The notes under the pieces: model-generated
Told to the model about the DNA's origin: nothing
The model's input: only the letters and a program-made list of their open reading frames with translations
The model's database searches: none
In this document: in pieces, positions 14,629 through 26,376 of the stretch
Layout: every line of letters begins with the position of its first letter
Numbering within the stretch: position 1 is the first letter of the stretch
Translations under genes and position numbers: made by a program
From: Pantoea septica
GTDB taxonomy: Bacteria > Pseudomonadota > Gammaproteobacteria > Enterobacterales > Enterobacteriaceae
Length of the DNA: 56,937 nt
Direction of reading: 5' to 3'
Assembly: GCF_002095575.1 (NCBI RefSeq)
Contig: NZ_MLJJ01000026.1
Span: forward strand, 1 to 56,937

Positions 14629-14634
14629 AGTATA
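14629..14634 (-). promoter_or_regulatory. Candidate -10 element of the yjbE promoter
   Basis: On the minus strand TATACT preceded by CC lies 55 bp upstream of the yjbE start, with AT-rich DNA above it. No convincing -35 is seen. A C just before the hexamer is a feature of sigma-S promoters, but this is suggestive only. Confidence 0.4.
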
Positions 14635-15041
14635 GGGCAACAAATTACCAGAGTTCAGCGTGGGAAAAAGCGGTCGCAGAGGGGGGGTTATTTTGGCTAA
14701 AAAGAGGGCTAAACAGCGATAACATCCTTTTTATTGGTAAGATTTACCAGAGGTCAGGATTTATTGCTGGTCGAAAATTAAATGCAAAGCGTTTTACGCT
14801 TTTTTATTAATGAATGGACCGGAAAAGAAATTATCAGAATTTGCCGGGCTGCCTGAAAACAGAATTGCCTTAAAAAACATACGGAAAGCTATTGCCAGCG
14901 GATGAATAAGGTCCATTTAATACGCGAGAGAGGCGGGGTTTCCTCCTGCAGCTTCAGAAGAATCTCACTTAAATTTAAGAATTATCCCGTCTGAATCGGG
15001 CATGCTCTCTGCGCTAGCGCCGCTATTTTGTTCGCAACGGC
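14635..15041. other. Non-coding gap upstream of yjbE
   Basis: About 400 bp between the yjbE promoter and the pgi terminator. It is richer in A+T than the flanking genes and has no ORF with a credible ribosome site. It probably holds upstream regulatory sites for yjbE (Rcs control is known in E. coli), but I could not identify one. Confidence 0.5.
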
Positions 15042-15067
15042 AAAAAAAAGACGGCCGCACGGCCGCC
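15042..15067 (-). terminator. Rho-independent terminator of pgi
   Basis: On the minus strand GGCGGCCG-TG-CGGCCGTC forms an 8-bp stem followed by eight T residues, 21 bp after the pgi stop. Confidence 0.9.
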
Positions 15068-15087
15068 TTTACAGGATTGAGACTTGA

Positions 15088-16734
<1,647 letters not shown>

Positions 16735-17101
16735 GGCAACACTCTTGTTGATTTAAGAACCGTCATTCCATCGTGGGCAACCACACCCGTATAGCGTTTC
16801 AGTATGACAATAGTGTCCGCTGAAAGGAAAAATTTTGTCGGCGTCGTCACCTTTGCGGCAGGCGACAGCGGATCGCGCGCCGGAAACCGCGCGCCGTTTT
16901 AGCCTGTCGCCGCGGGCGATTTTCAGTTCAGGCGGCGCGTATTGTGCCGCTAATATCGCCGTCGAACCTTGTGCCGAATCAGAATAAACCGGTCTGAGAG
17001 AGGCCATTTAGCTCTGCGGGCGCAGCAAATCGCCGACAGACGTAGACAGCAACCTTATGACCCGGTATTTTTATGCGGCTACTTGCGCACCCGTGCGCAA
17101 G
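16735..17101. other. Divergent pgi/lysC promoter region
   Basis: About 370 bp without a gene, holding the start regions of pgi (leftward) and the lysC leader (rightward). An 8-bp hairpin at 17083-17100 (TTGCGCAC then GTGCGCAA) directly precedes the riboswitch. I could not assign promoter hexamers with confidence. Confidence 0.5.
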
Positions 17102-17286
17102 CCAGAAGAGGCGCGTCGCCCAGGCAGTGTGTTGGAGGAACCGTATCCGGGGATAACACATCAGGGGGAGCGACGCCGAGGTGGTCAACACACGGAGTGT
17201 TGCCTGTCGGCTGCAGGGGCTGAATCCCCTGGGTTGTCACCAGAGGCGTCCACAGTCGGTCGCTTCGCAAGGTGAAGTGCTTCTGG
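17102..17286 (+). ncRNA. Lysine riboswitch (L box) of lysC
   Basis: The aptamer is recognisable by its conserved segments: CCAGAAGAGGCGCG (17102-17115) pairs at its start with CTTCTGG (17280-17286) to close P1. Inside are GGGGGAGCGACGCCGAGG, CAGGGGCTGAATCCCCTG, and TTGTCACCAGA in the order of the K-12 lysC leader. The platform to the start codon includes a 7-bp hairpin (17352-17358 with 17370-17376) just upstream of the ribosome site at about 17390. Lysine binding should reduce lysC expression. Confidence 0.95.
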
Positions 17287-17400
17287 GTGACTCGTCTCCT
17301 GATCTTGTCTGCCCAATTCTGCTCTTCCCTTGTGCCAAGGCTGATACAATGTCTCCCGTCCCATACACGCGGGAGAAGATAACCTGACACGAGGTCGTAC

Positions 17401-18753
17401 ATGTCTCAAACTCTGATCGTGGCGAAATTTGGCGGCACCAGCGTTGCCGATTTCGATGCTATGAACCGCAGCGCCGATGTGGTGCTGGCCAATGCCAACA
17501 CGCGTCTGGTGGTGCTCTCCGCCTCGGCGGGCGTGACCAATCTGCTGGTCTCGCTGGCGGAAGGCCAGGAGCAGGCGCAGCGCGCTTACCTGCTGGATGA
17601 AATTCGCCGCATCCAGTATGCGATTGTCGAACGCCTGCAAAACCCGGCCGTTATCCGTGATGAAATCGACCGCATGATCGAAAACATCACCATGCTTTCC
17701 GACGCCGCCTCGCTGGCGACCTCCAACGCCCTTACCGACGAACTGGTCAGCCACGGCGAGCTGATGTCCACGCTGCTGTTCGTGGAGATTCTGCGCGAGC
17801 GTCAGGTAGAGGCGGAGTGGTTCGACGTGCGTAAAGTGATGCGCACCAACGACCGTTTCGGCCGCGCCGAGCCGGAAATCGCGACGCTGGCCGACCAGGC
17901 CGCCGCGCTGCTGACGCCGCGTCTGGCGCAGTCGCTGGTGATTACTCAGGGCTTTATCGGCAGCGAGCAAAAGGGCCGCACGACCACGCTGGGACGCGGC
18001 GGCAGCGACTATACCGCCGCGCTGCTGGGCGAGGCGCTGAAAGCGGCACGTGTCGATATCTGGACTGACGTGGCGGGGATCTACACCACTGACCCGCGCG
18101 TAGTGCCGTCCGCGAAGCGTATCGACGACATCACCTTCGAAGAGGCGACCGAAATGGCGATCTTTGGCGCCAAGGTGCTGCATCCGGCGACGCTGCTGCC
18201 GGCGGTGCGCAGCGACATTCCTGTGTTTGTCGGCTCAAGCAAAGATCCCGCCGCCGGCGGCACGCGCGTGCATCGCGAAACCGCCAACCCGCCGTTGTTC
18301 CGCGCGCTGGCGCTGCGTCGTCGTCAGACGCTGCTGACGCTGCACAGCCTGAACATGCTGCACTCGCGCGGCTTCCTCGTCGAAGTATTCACTATTCTGG
18401 CGCGCCATAATATCTCCGTGGATCTGATTACCACCTCGGAAGTGAGCGTGGCGCTGACGCTCGACACCACCGGCTCGACCTCCACCGGCGACAGCCTGCT
18501 GACCCAGGCGCTGCTGACGGAGCTGTCGTCGCTCTGCCGCGTCGAAGTGGAAGAGAACCTGGCGCTGGTAGCGATCATCGGCAATAACCTCTCCCGAGCG
18601 CGCGGCGTCGGCAAAGAGGTGTTCGGCACGCTTGAGCCTTTTAACCTGCGCCTGATCTGCTACGGCGCCAGCAGCTACAACCTCTGTTTCCTGGTGCCGG
18701 GCGAAGATGCGGAAAGCGTCGTGCGCGCGCTGCATAAAAACCTGTTCGAATAA
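17401..18753 (+). CDS. lysC: Lysine-sensitive aspartokinase III
   Basis: LysC phosphorylates aspartate, the first step toward lysine, methionine, threonine and diaminopimelate. It has 450 residues against 449 in E. coli. The kinase domain starts with KFGGTS (residues 8-13) and contains TLGRGGSDYTAALLGEAL and the D-V-A-G-IYTTDPR block. Two C-terminal ACT domains (from about residue 300) bind lysine for feedback inhibition. The ATG follows CACGAGG. Control is by the upstream lysine riboswitch. Confidence 0.97.
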   Translation: MSQTLIVAKFGGTSVADFDAMNRSADVVLANANTRLVVLSASAGVTNLLVSLAEGQEQAQRAYLLDEIRRIQYAIVERLQNPAVIRDEIDRMIENITMLSDAASLATSNALTDELVSHGELMSTLLFVEILRERQVEAEWFDVRKVMRTNDRFGRAEPEIATLADQAAALLTPRLAQSLVITQGFIGSEQKGRTTTLGRGGSDYTAALLGEALKAARVDIWTDVAGIYTTDPRVVPSAKRIDDITFEEATEMAIFGAKVLHPATLLPAVRSDIPVFVGSSKDPAAGGTRVHRETANPPLFRALALRRRQTLLTLHSLNMLHSRGFLVEVFTILARHNISVDLITTSEVSVALTLDTTGSTSTGDSLLTQALLTELSSLCRVEVEENLALVAIIGNNLSRARGVGKEVFGTLEPFNLRLICYGASSYNLCFLVPGEDAESVVRALHKNLFE

Positions 18754-18993
18754 CGATCCGCCCGGCCGGATCGGATCCGGCTGGTGCGATCGACCGCTTT
18801 TTAGCGTAAAAGCCAGCGTATTTCCGGCACTATCTGGCGGATCGGCAGCAGTCGATCCCCATTTTCCCTTCTGGCCTCACCTTGCGATAACGAAATGTTA
18901 TGATCCCGCTCCGCTGGCGCACCCGTTCCTGCGTCGCGTTTCTCTATGGCAAACCCGCGAAAAAACACAACATTCAAAGAAGGAAGTCTGGCT

Positions 18994-19911
18994 ATGCTCG
19001 CCAAATTAACCCGCCTGTTCCCGCTGTGGGCCGTGCTGCTCTCGGTGGCCGCCTACTACTCGCCCGGCACTTTTCTCGGCATCGGACCCTGGGTCTCCTG
19101 GCTGCTGATGCTGATTATGTTTGGTATGGGCGTTACGCTTAATATCGATGATTTCAAACGCGTGCTGGTGCGTCCGGCGCCGGTCATCGCCGGCACCTTT
19201 CTGCACTATCTGGTGATGCCGCTTGCCGCCTGGGCGCTGGCGAAGCTGTTCCAGATGCCACCGGATCTGGCGGCAGGCATGATCCTGGTAGGCAGCGTGG
19301 CCAGCGGCACCGCCTCGAACGTAATGATCTATCTGGCGAAGGGCGACGTCGCGCTGTCGGTGACCATCTCCTCGGTTTCCGCGCTGGTGGGCGTTTTCGC
19401 GACGCCGCTGCTGACGCGCTTCTACGTCGATACGCATATTCAGGTGGACGTCGTGGGCATGTTGCTCAGCATCGTGAAGATCGTGGCGATCCCGATTAGC
19501 CTGGGGCTGATCGTCCATCACAGCTTTAACGGCGTGGTGCGCCGGGTCGAGCCTTATCTGCCGGCTTTCTCTATGGTATGCATTCTGTTGATCATCAGCG
19601 CCGTGGTGGCGGGCAGCCAAAGCTTTATCGGTTCGGTCGGCCTGATGGTGATCGCCGCCGTGGTGCTGCATAACGCCATCGGCCTGCTGGGCGGCTACTG
19701 GGGCGGCAAGCTGTTCGGCTTCGACGAGTCGACCTGCCGCACGCTGGCGCTGGAGGTGGGCATGCAGAACTCCGGTCTGGCGGCGACGCTGGGCAAGCTC
19801 TACTTCTCACCGCTGGCCGCGTTGCCGGGCGCGCTCTTTTCGGTCTGGCACAATCTCTCGGGTTCGCTGCTGGCTGGCTACTGGTCAGGCAAACCGGTCG
19901 ACAAGCAGTAA
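18994..19911 (+). CDS. panS: Ketopantoate transporter, BASS family
   Basis: A 305-residue inner-membrane protein of the bile acid:sodium symporter superfamily, with about ten hydrophobic segments. Family features include [15 protein letters not shown] after the second segment, [19 protein letters not shown], and [14 protein letters not shown]. The Salmonella relative PanS carries 2-dehydropantoate, a pantothenate precursor; substrate here is inferred. The ATG at 18994 is preceded by AAGGAAG; an in-frame ATG at 18946 would add 16 polar residues. The 240 bp after lysC hold a small palindrome (18765-18781) but no T-run. Confidence 0.82.
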   Translation: MLAKLTRLFPLWAVLLSVAAYYSPGTFLGIGPWVSWLLMLIMFGMGVTLNIDDFKRVLVRPAPVIAGTFLHYLVMPLAAWALAKLFQMPPDLAAGMILVGSVASGTASNVMIYLAKGDVALSVTISSVSALVGVFATPLLTRFYVDTHIQVDVVGMLLSIVKIVAIPISLGLIVHHSFNGVVRRVEPYLPAFSMVCILLIISAVVAGSQSFIGSVGLMVIAAVVLHNAIGLLGGYWGGKLFGFDESTCRTLALEVGMQNSGLAATLGKLYFSPLAALPGALFSVWHNLSGSLLAGYWSGKPVDKQ

Positions 19912-19914
19912 CAG

Positions 19915-19936
19915 AGCGGGGGCCTGCGCCCCCGCT
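19915..19936. terminator. Hairpin between panS and yjbB
   Basis: AGCGGGGGC and GCCCCCGCT form a perfect 9-bp stem with loop CTGC in the 25-bp gap between two convergent genes. No T-run follows; it may act as a shared mRNA end. Confidence 0.6.
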
Positions 19937-21562
19937 TCACTCCTCGTCCCGCTCGTCGTCCGGCTGCTCCAGCAGCGTATAGGCCACGCTGCACAACAGC
20001 GAATTCAGGCGTTTCATATCCCCCAGCAGTCCGAGATGCAGAGAGCTGGTTTCAATGCTCTGGACATTCTTCTGATGCAGTCGCTCGACATGCGCATGCG
20101 AAAAGCGGCGAATCAGAATGCGGAAGCGATGCTTGGCGCGGCGCAGCCGTTTCGCGCTGGTGACGTCGCGCGAGAGAAACACCGACAGGCTAAGGCGCAG
20201 GTTCGCCAGCAGCTGCTCATGCAGCGTCTCCAACTCCTGGATGCCCTCCGCCGAGAAGGCGCGGCGCGGGGTCAGCGCCTTATCCGCCACGTCGCCGCTC
20301 ATGCGTTCGATAATGTCGCCCGCCTGCTCAAGATTTAGCGACATCTCGATAATTTCGCCCCAGCGGCGCGAATCCTCTTCCGACAGATCCTCTTTCGGCA
20401 TACGTGCCAGATAGAGCTTGATAGCGGTATAGAGCACGTCTACGTCATCGTCCAGCCGCCGCACCGTGCGCTCTTCGCGCACTTCGCCGTGCACCACTTT
20501 ATTGAAGGCCTCCAGCATCATTTCCAGCACGTCGCCGATGCGCAGCGTCTCGCGCGCGGCGTTGACCAGCGCCAGCGTCGGCGTATCCAGCGCGCTGCGG
20601 TCGAGATGGCGAGGCTTCATCGCCATCTCCGCCTCGGCATCGTCGCCGATAAGGCGGGTGCAGAGCCGCGCCATCGGGTCGGCGAAGGGCACCATAATCA
20701 GGCAGCGGATCAGGTTGTAGAAGACGTGAAAGAAGATCACCAGCTCTTCGTCGTTGACCGGCATCTTATCCAGCCAGGGCGCCAGCAGGTTGATAAAGGG
20801 GAGCACCGCCAGCGATCCGAGCAGTTTGAAAAGCAGGCTGCCGAGCGCCACCCGCTTGCCGGCGGCGTTGGAGCCGCTGGCGTTCAGCATCGCCAGCAGG
20901 CCGCTGCCGAGGTTGGCGCCGATTACCAGACAGAGCGCGACTTTAAACGAAATCACGCCTGCGGCGGTCAGCGTGGCGGTAATCAGCACCGCCGCCAGGC
21001 TGGAGTAGCTGATAATGGCGAAGACCGCGCCGATGAGCGCATCCAGCAGAATATCGCCGGTCAGGCTGGAGAAGAGCACCTGTACCCCAGCCGCCTGCGT
21101 AATCGGCCGGGCAGCGCTGACAATCAGCTGCAGCGCCAGCAAAATCAGCCCCAGCCCGATGCTGGCGCGGCCCATCTGGCCGATACGCGTCTGCTTGCGC
21201 GACAGGAAGAAGACCACGCCGAAAAAGATAAACAGCGGCGACAGCCAGGAGAGATCGAAGGTCAAAATACGCGCCATGATGGCGGTGCCGACGTCGGCGC
21301 CCAGCACCACCACCAGCGCAGGCGTCAGGCCCATCAGCTTCTGCGCCACAAACGAGGTCGCCAGCAGCGTGGTGGCGTTACTGCTCTGCACCAGCGTGGT
21401 TACGCCGATGCCTGCCAGAAAAGCCATGGGTTTCTTTTCGATGCTGCGGCTGAGCACGCGGCGCAGGTCGGCGCCGAAGACGCGCATAATGCCGGAGCGC
21501 ACGATATGAGTGCCCCAGACCAGCAGGGCAACGGCGGAGAGAAGATTAAGCAGGGTCAACAC
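19937..21562 (-). CDS. yjbB: Na+/phosphate cotransporter-family protein YjbB
   Basis: An inner-membrane protein with an N-terminal half of two Na+/Pi-cotransporter repeats (QSSNATT near residue 50 and the second ANLGSGLLA region) and a cytoplasmic C-terminal PhoU-like helical domain (about residues 330-530). E. coli YjbB exports phosphate when cytoplasmic Pi or polyphosphate is high. The GTG at 21562 gives 541 residues and the N-terminus VLTLLNLLSAVALLVWG, aligning with the E. coli start; GGAG lies nine bases upstream. ATG at 21577 is the alternative. K-12 has the gene next to metH, in the opposite orientation. Confidence 0.9.
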   Translation of the reverse strand: MLTLLNLLSAVALLVWGTHIVRSGIMRVFGADLRRVLSRSIEKKPMAFLAGIGVTTLVQSSNATTLLATSFVAQKLMGLTPALVVVLGADVGTAIMARILTFDLSWLSPLFIFFGVVFFLSRKQTRIGQMGRASIGLGLILLALQLIVSAARPITQAAGVQVLFSSLTGDILLDALIGAVFAIISYSSLAAVLITATLTAAGVISFKVALCLVIGANLGSGLLAMLNASGSNAAGKRVALGSLLFKLLGSLAVLPFINLLAPWLDKMPVNDEELVIFFHVFYNLIRCLIMVPFADPMARLCTRLIGDDAEAEMAMKPRHLDRSALDTPTLALVNAARETLRIGDVLEMMLEAFNKVVHGEVREERTVRRLDDDVDVLYTAIKLYLARMPKEDLSEEDSRRWGEIIEMSLNLEQAGDIIERMSGDVADKALTPRRAFSAEGIQELETLHEQLLANLRLSLSVFLSRDVTSAKRLRRAKHRFRILIRRFSHAHVERLHQKNVQSIETSSLHLGLLGDMKRLNSLLCSVAYTLLEQPDDERDEE

Positions 21563-21784
21563 GTCATGCCACTCCATAACCGTCAGGCTAAAAAGCAGCA
21601 GAGAGCCAGCCTGACGGAAAGAGCAATCTGCGAAACGAACGGCCGGACGAGCGCAATTTTTCCTGAATTTTAAGCGACCTGCGCGCGCTGCCGACCTTTT
21701 AACTGTAGACCAGTTCGCTGATACGGGAAGGGGAACCATGCTGGATTTTTGTCCGCAGCGGCGAGGGGAGCGTCGGCGGTATCT

Positions 21785-21800
21785 TGTGATATACATCACA
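21785..21800 (+). promoter_or_regulatory. CRP site upstream of psiE
   Basis: TGTGATATACATCACA is a perfect TGTGA-N6-TCACA match, centred 58 bp before the psiE start. In E. coli psiE is under PhoB and cAMP-CRP control. I could not find a clear Pho box. Confidence 0.75.
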
Positions 21801-21850
21801 TTACAGCATGATGGCGATCCTTTACTAAAAAGCCATTATCGAGGCAAAAC

Positions 21851-22261
21851 ATGAACGTTAAACCCACTGGCGGTCAGTACATCGCGTTGGCGCTGCAATG
21901 GGTGCTGAACCTGGGACTGCTGGCGCTGGCGGTTATTCTGGCGGTGTTTCTGGGCAAAGAGACGCTACACCTTGCCAACGTGCTGCTGAACGTTGGGGAG
22001 CAGGCCTCCTCTTATCTGCTGATTGAGGGGATCGTTATCTATTTCCTCTACTTCGAATTTATCGCGCTGATCGTTAAATACTTCCAGTCTGGCTATCACT
22101 TTCCGCTGCGCTATTTTGTCTATATCGGCATTACGGCGATTATCCGGCTGATCATCGTCGACCATAAAAACCCCTTCGATACGCTCTGCTACTCTGGCGC
22201 CATCCTGATTCTGGTGGTGACCCTGTGGCTGGCGAACAGCAACCGCCTGAAGCGCGAATAG
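21851..22261 (+). CDS. psiE: Phosphate-starvation-inducible membrane protein PsiE
   Basis: A 136-residue inner-membrane protein with four predicted transmembrane segments. It matches E. coli PsiE in length and in the block [20 protein letters not shown] followed by [23 protein letters not shown]. The molecular role is unknown. In K-12 the xylE and mal genes follow; here ubiC starts only 69 bp after the stop. Confidence 0.93.
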   Translation: MNVKPTGGQYIALALQWVLNLGLLALAVILAVFLGKETLHLANVLLNVGEQASSYLLIEGIVIYFLYFEFIALIVKYFQSGYHFPLRYFVYIGITAIIRLIIVDHKNPFDTLCYSGAILILVVTLWLANSNRLKRE

Positions 22262-22330
22262 CTGCCGCCAGGTGTGCCCGCCGCGCCTCTGCGCTACACT
22301 GTTGCCCTCAAAATTGACGGGAGTGGTGAT

Positions 22331-22843
22331 ATGTCGCAAGAGGCGCTCAGCTTATTACGCGCGCTCAACTGGCTGCCATCCACGCATCCGACGCTAACCG
22401 CGCCGCTGCTGGACTGGCTGATGGAGGAGGACTCCATGACGCGCCGTTTCGAGCAGCACTGTCGGCAGGTGACGGTGCGGCCGATGCGCGAAGGCTTTAT
22501 CAACGCCGATGAGCTCACCGATGAAAGGGCGCTTCTGCCGGACGATGCGCGCTTCTGGCTGCGCGAGATCGTACTGTGCGGCGATGACGAACCCTGGCTT
22601 ATCGGCCGCACGCTGGTGCCGGAAAGCACGCTCAACGGCCCGGAGCAGATGCTGCAACAGCTCGGGACGCGCCCGCTTGGCCGCTATCTTTTCTCCTCTT
22701 CGACGTTAAGCCGCGATTTTATCGAACCGGGCAGCGTTGGGGCGCTCTGGGGGCGCCGCTCGCGCCTGCGGCTGTCGGGCAAGCCGCTGCTGCTGACGGA
22801 ACTGTTTTTACCTGCCTCGCCGCTCTACCGCGACCTGGCCTGA
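22331..22843 (+). CDS. ubiC: Chorismate pyruvate-lyase
   Basis: UbiC converts chorismate to 4-hydroxybenzoate and pyruvate, the first step of ubiquinone synthesis. It has 170 residues against 165 in E. coli. Conserved blocks are LLEDSMT-like [22 protein letters not shown], and the C-terminal [19 protein letters not shown] with Arg and Glu active-site residues. The ATG at 22331 follows GGGAG; an earlier in-frame start at 22274 is rejected. It is coupled to ubiA, whose start is 12 bp past the stop. Confidence 0.95.
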   Translation: MSQEALSLLRALNWLPSTHPTLTAPLLDWLMEEDSMTRRFEQHCRQVTVRPMREGFINADELTDERALLPDDARFWLREIVLCGDDEPWLIGRTLVPESTLNGPEQMLQQLGTRPLGRYLFSSSTLSRDFIEPGSVGALWGRRSRLRLSGKPLLLTELFLPASPLYRDLA

Positions 22844-22855
22844 GGACGATTGAAC

Positions 22856-23740
22856 GTGGAAAAAAGCGTACAGATGAGTAAGTTTCAGGCCTATAGCCGC
22901 CTGATGCGTATTGATAAACCGATCGGCACGCTGCTGCTGCTGTGGCCGACGCTGTGGGCGCTCTGGCTGTCGGATATGGGCGTGCCGCCGCTGTCGGTGC
23001 TGGTGGTGTTTGTGCTCGGCGTGTTTGTGATGCGCGCGGCGGGCTGCGTGATTAACGATTTCGCCGACCGCAAGGTCGACGGCTTCGTGAAGCGCACCGC
23101 AGGCCGTCCGCTGCCCAGCGGCGCGGTCAGCGAGAAAGAGGCGAAAATCCTGTTTGTGCTGCTGGGCTTACTGGCGTTCGCGCTGGTGCTGACCATGAAC
23201 CTGATGACGATTCTGCTTTCGCTCGGCGGCCTGGCGCTGGCCTGGTGCTATCCCTTTATGAAGCGCTATACCCATCTGCCGCAGGTGGTATTAGGCGCGG
23301 CGTTCGGCTGGGCGATTCCGATGGCCTGGGCTGCGGTTAGTGAGTCCTTACCACTCGAGTGCTGGCTGGTTTTCCTGGCCAATATCTGCTGGACCGTCGC
23401 CTATGATACGCAGTACGCCATGGTCGATCGCGATGACGATATCAAGATCGGCGTCAAATCGACGGCGATTCTGTTCGGCCGCTACGACAAGCTGATTATC
23501 GGCCTGCTGCAGCTCGCAACGCTAGGCTTGCTGGCGCTGGTGGGCCTGCTGATGCAGCTTAACGCCTTCTTTTACTGGTCGCTGCTCGCCGCCGCCGCGC
23601 TGTTTCTCTACCAGCAAAAGCTGATCGTTCGCCGCGAGCGCGACGCCTGTTTTCAGGGGTTCCTCAACAATAACTATGTCGGCCTGGTGGTATTTATCGG
23701 CGTAGTGCTCAATACGCCGCCGTTTAGCCAGCTGTTTTGA
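22856..23740 (+). CDS. ubiA: 4-hydroxybenzoate octaprenyltransferase
   Basis: UbiA is an integral membrane enzyme that prenylates 4-hydroxybenzoate in ubiquinone synthesis. It has about eight transmembrane helices and two Asp-rich motifs: NDFADRKVD and [13 protein letters not shown]. The GTG at 22856 is chosen because GAGGA lies nine bases ahead and the resulting N-terminus ([17 protein letters not shown]) aligns with E. coli UbiA without gaps, giving 294 residues. TTG at 22850 and ATG at 22874 are alternatives. Forms an operon with ubiC. Confidence 0.95.
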   Translation: MEKSVQMSKFQAYSRLMRIDKPIGTLLLLWPTLWALWLSDMGVPPLSVLVVFVLGVFVMRAAGCVINDFADRKVDGFVKRTAGRPLPSGAVSEKEAKILFVLLGLLAFALVLTMNLMTILLSLGGLALAWCYPFMKRYTHLPQVVLGAAFGWAIPMAWAAVSESLPLECWLVFLANICWTVAYDTQYAMVDRDDDIKIGVKSTAILFGRYDKLIIGLLQLATLGLLALVGLLMQLNAFFYWSLLAAAALFLYQQKLIVRRERDACFQGFLNNNYVGLVVFIGVVLNTPPFSQLF

Positions 23741-23775
23741 ACGCCGTTTTTTAACGGGCACCCATGCTGAAACAA

Positions 23776-23882
23776 GCGGTGGGCATGGCCCGAAGAGCAA
23801 AGCGTCCCGCGTCAGAGATGACGCGGGCCGAGCTGGCATGGATGCCGCTGTTGCGTCTTTGCGATCGGGCCATGCCCACCGC
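23776..23882. repeat. Palindromic repeat, copy A (107 bp)
   Basis: The ends are a perfect 18-bp inverted repeat (GCGGTGGGCATGGCCCGA, 23776-23793, against 23865-23882). Inside are an imperfect stem (GCAAAGCG with CGTCTTTGC), a perfect 9-bp hairpin CCCGCGTCA-GAGA-TGACGCGGG (23806-23827), and a small hairpin GGCAT-GG-ATGCC (23835-23846). It lies between the convergent 3' ends of ubiA and plsB. Copies C and D share the same internal words in the reverse orientation. Confidence 0.9.
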
Positions 23883-23902
23883 GCAGGCACCGTCCAGGCA
23901 AC

Positions 23903-23937
23903 AAAAAAGGGCGACATCTCTGTCGCCCTCTGTTTTT
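23903..23937. terminator. Bidirectional terminator between ubiA and plsB
   Basis: AGGGCGACA-TCTC-TGTCGCCCT is a perfect 9-bp stem with A-run on the left and CTGTTTTT on the right. It has the better T-run (six) for plsB on the minus strand. Confidence 0.88.
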
Positions 23938-23952
23938 GCTGCCCGCGGCGGG

Positions 23953-26376
23953 CTACTCGTGCGCCACCGCGCTTTCGATGGTCAGCCGCACATCGCTGGT
24001 TACCAGATCGGCCAGAATATGCCAGGTAGCCTGCGTACGCTCGACGTCGGCGTCGCCGGTGTCGCTGATATAACCCTCATCGCGCAGCGTCAGCACCAGC
24101 GTGGTAAACACCGCCTTATCGAAAAACTCCGGCGCATTAATGCCGTGCAGCACCGAAAGACGCTGCGCCAGCATACGGCTCTCTTTCTCCAGCGTGCCGC
24201 GGTTGATGGTCGGCTTCGCGCTGAGGATCGAGAAGGTGATGGCGAAACGCTGCAGAGTCTCGCGGATGCCGGCGGCCAGCAGCTGCAGCGTGCGATAACG
24301 CGCGGCGGTGTGGCGCAGCTGCCCATTTTGCAGCGTAATCAGCCCCTGACGCGCCAGCTCCTGACAGAGGGCGCTCAGCAGCGCCGGCAGCGCGTCGATT
24401 TCCCAGCGCAGGAATAGCTCGCTTTTTAGCATCGGGTAAATCAGACGCACCTGGCGCAGCAGTTCGGCTTCGCTCAGGTTCGGGTGCTGCTGAATAATGG
24501 CGGCAATCAGCGACGGCATCACCAGCATATGGTGAATATTGTTGCGATAATAGGTCATCAGCACCGCCTGCTCGCGCGGCAGAATGATGATGTCGCCGAT
24601 ATTGTCCTGCTCGGTTTCGAACTTGTTCATGCTCATAGCATGATTTAGCAGCTCTTCCGCTGAAAGCGGCGGCACGGTCGATTCCGGCGAATAGGGCACA
24701 TTGCGCAGCAGCTCGGTATAGCACTCAAGCTGTTCGATCAGCTGCTCGCGGGTTAGCGAACGCTGACGCGAGGCGAGCAGCGCGGTCACGCACAGGTTCA
24801 TGGCGTTGGCGGCGCCCGCTTCGTTGATGCGCACCATCAGACGCGCCGCGATATCGTTCACCGTTGGCGTCAGCCAGCTGGGACGCTGCGGTTCAATCGG
24901 ATCGATGGCGTCGCGCCACTCCGGCACCTGCTTATTAAGGTAGTTCACCAGCGGCAGCGGCTCGCCGAAGTTAACGTAGCCCTGGCCCAGATTGCGCAGC
25001 TTGCGCAGGCCGCGCACCATCTGCATAAAGCCTTCTTTCTCTTTCGCCGCGCCGCGCAGCTCTTTGGCGTAAGTGCCCACTTCCATCACGTGCTCATAGC
25101 CGATATAGATCGGCACCAGCGTAATGGGGCGTTTGCCGCCGCGCAGCATCGCCTGCAGCGTCATCGCCAGCGTGCCGGTTTTCGGATCGAGCAAACGACC
25201 GGTACGTGAGCGCCCACCTTCAACGAAATACTCGACCGAATAGCCGCGGCTGAAAAGCTCGCCGAGATATTCGCGGAACACGGTGGCGTAAAGTTTGTTG
25301 CCTTTGAAGGTGCGGCGAATAAAGAACGCGCCCAGGCGGCGGAAGATCGGGCCGGCTGGCCAGAAGTTCAGGTTGATGCCCGCGGCGATATGCGGCGGCA
25401 CCAGACCCTGATGATAAAGTACGTAGGAGAGCAGCAGGTAATCCATGTGGCTGCGGTGGCAGGGCACATAGACGATCTCATGGCCATCTTCCGCCAGCTG
25501 GCGCACGCGTTCGCCACCGTTGACGTTGATGCCCTGATAGAGACGGCTCCAGAGCCAGCCCATCACGCGATCGGTGACGCGGATCGCCTCATAGGAGAAG
25601 TCGGCGGCGATCTCTTCCATCATCTCGACGGCGTTCTGCTGCGCCTTCTCATGGGAAAGCTTTTTACTGCGCGCCTCTTCTTCCACCGCTTTTTCAATCG
25701 CCTTGGACTGCAGCAGCTTGTTGAAGAGATCCTGACGCGCCGGCAGACGTGGGCCGACCGCGGCTAAACGCTGGCGCGCGAAATGAATTCGCGCCACGCG
25801 CGCCAGTTTCTGCGCGATCGATTTATCGGTGCCGTGCTGCGTCGCCATCCAGCGCAGCGAAACCGTCGGAGAAAAGCGCACGAAGCTGTCGCGGCCGTGC
25901 CAGATAATAGCGAAGAACTTCTCAACCCCGTTAAGCTCGCGCAGATGCGGCGCATCGTCGCCCTGAACCTCGCGGCCAGGCGCGCGACCGAACATTACCG
26001 ATACCGGCAGCATCTGGATATCGAGCTGAGGATTGTTGCGGTGCAGATCGAGGTACTCGTGGAAAATCTTCACCGATTCCGTATTCGGCCCGAAATGGGG
26101 GAATACGCGCGGGCCGTCGTGGATAAACACGTGGCGCGGCAGCAGCGCGCCGTCGATTTCCAGCGGCGACAGCGGATCGGGCAAATTATGCTTCAGACAC
26201 TGCTGGCGCAGCGTCAGCAAATCCGCCTTGGAATCGTATGGCAGCACGTACATAATCGGCCGCGTCGGATCGAGTCCGTGTTCGGAAACGGGATCGCCCG
26301 GAATAGCCTTCGTTTTTACCAGAATGGAAAGTGGTAAATTCAACAATTTATAATAAAGTTTACGCCAACCTGACAT
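23953..26376 (-). CDS. plsB: Glycerol-3-phosphate 1-O-acyltransferase
   Basis: PlsB acylates sn-glycerol-3-phosphate at position 1, starting phospholipid synthesis at the inner membrane. The acyltransferase motif HX4D is HRSHMD (about residue 306), followed by FIRRTFKGN and the substrate motif [12 protein letters not shown]. The ATG at 26376 gives 807 residues, the E. coli length, with N-terminus [13 protein letters not shown]. An ATG nine bases upstream (26385) sits nearer an AGAGG ribosome site, so the start is not certain. Divergent from dgkA, another lipid gene, with a shared 128-bp promoter region. Confidence 0.97.
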   Translation of the reverse strand: MSGWRKLYYKLLNLPLSILVKTKAIPGDPVSEHGLDPTRPIMYVLPYDSKADLLTLRQQCLKHNLPDPLSPLEIDGALLPRHVFIHDGPRVFPHFGPNTESVKIFHEYLDLHRNNPQLDIQMLPVSVMFGRAPGREVQGDDAPHLRELNGVEKFFAIIWHGRDSFVRFSPTVSLRWMATQHGTDKSIAQKLARVARIHFARQRLAAVGPRLPARQDLFNKLLQSKAIEKAVEEEARSKKLSHEKAQQNAVEMMEEIAADFSYEAIRVTDRVMGWLWSRLYQGINVNGGERVRQLAEDGHEIVYVPCHRSHMDYLLLSYVLYHQGLVPPHIAAGINLNFWPAGPIFRRLGAFFIRRTFKGNKLYATVFREYLGELFSRGYSVEYFVEGGRSRTGRLLDPKTGTLAMTLQAMLRGGKRPITLVPIYIGYEHVMEVGTYAKELRGAAKEKEGFMQMVRGLRKLRNLGQGYVNFGEPLPLVNYLNKQVPEWRDAIDPIEPQRPSWLTPTVNDIAARLMVRINEAGAANAMNLCVTALLASRQRSLTREQLIEQLECYTELLRNVPYSPESTVPPLSAEELLNHAMSMNKFETEQDNIGDIIILPREQAVLMTYYRNNIHHMLVMPSLIAAIIQQHPNLSEAELLRQVRLIYPMLKSELFLRWEIDALPALLSALCQELARQGLITLQNGQLRHTAARYRTLQLLAAGIRETLQRFAITFSILSAKPTINRGTLEKESRMLAQRLSVLHGINAPEFFDKAVFTTLVLTLRDEGYISDTGDADVERTQATWHILADLVTSDVRLTIESAVAHE

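Noticed and set aside
20489..21673. Open frame of 394 codons antisense to yjbB
   Set aside because: Very rich in Gln, His and Arg, as complements of Leu/Ala-rich membrane genes are; no support as a gene.
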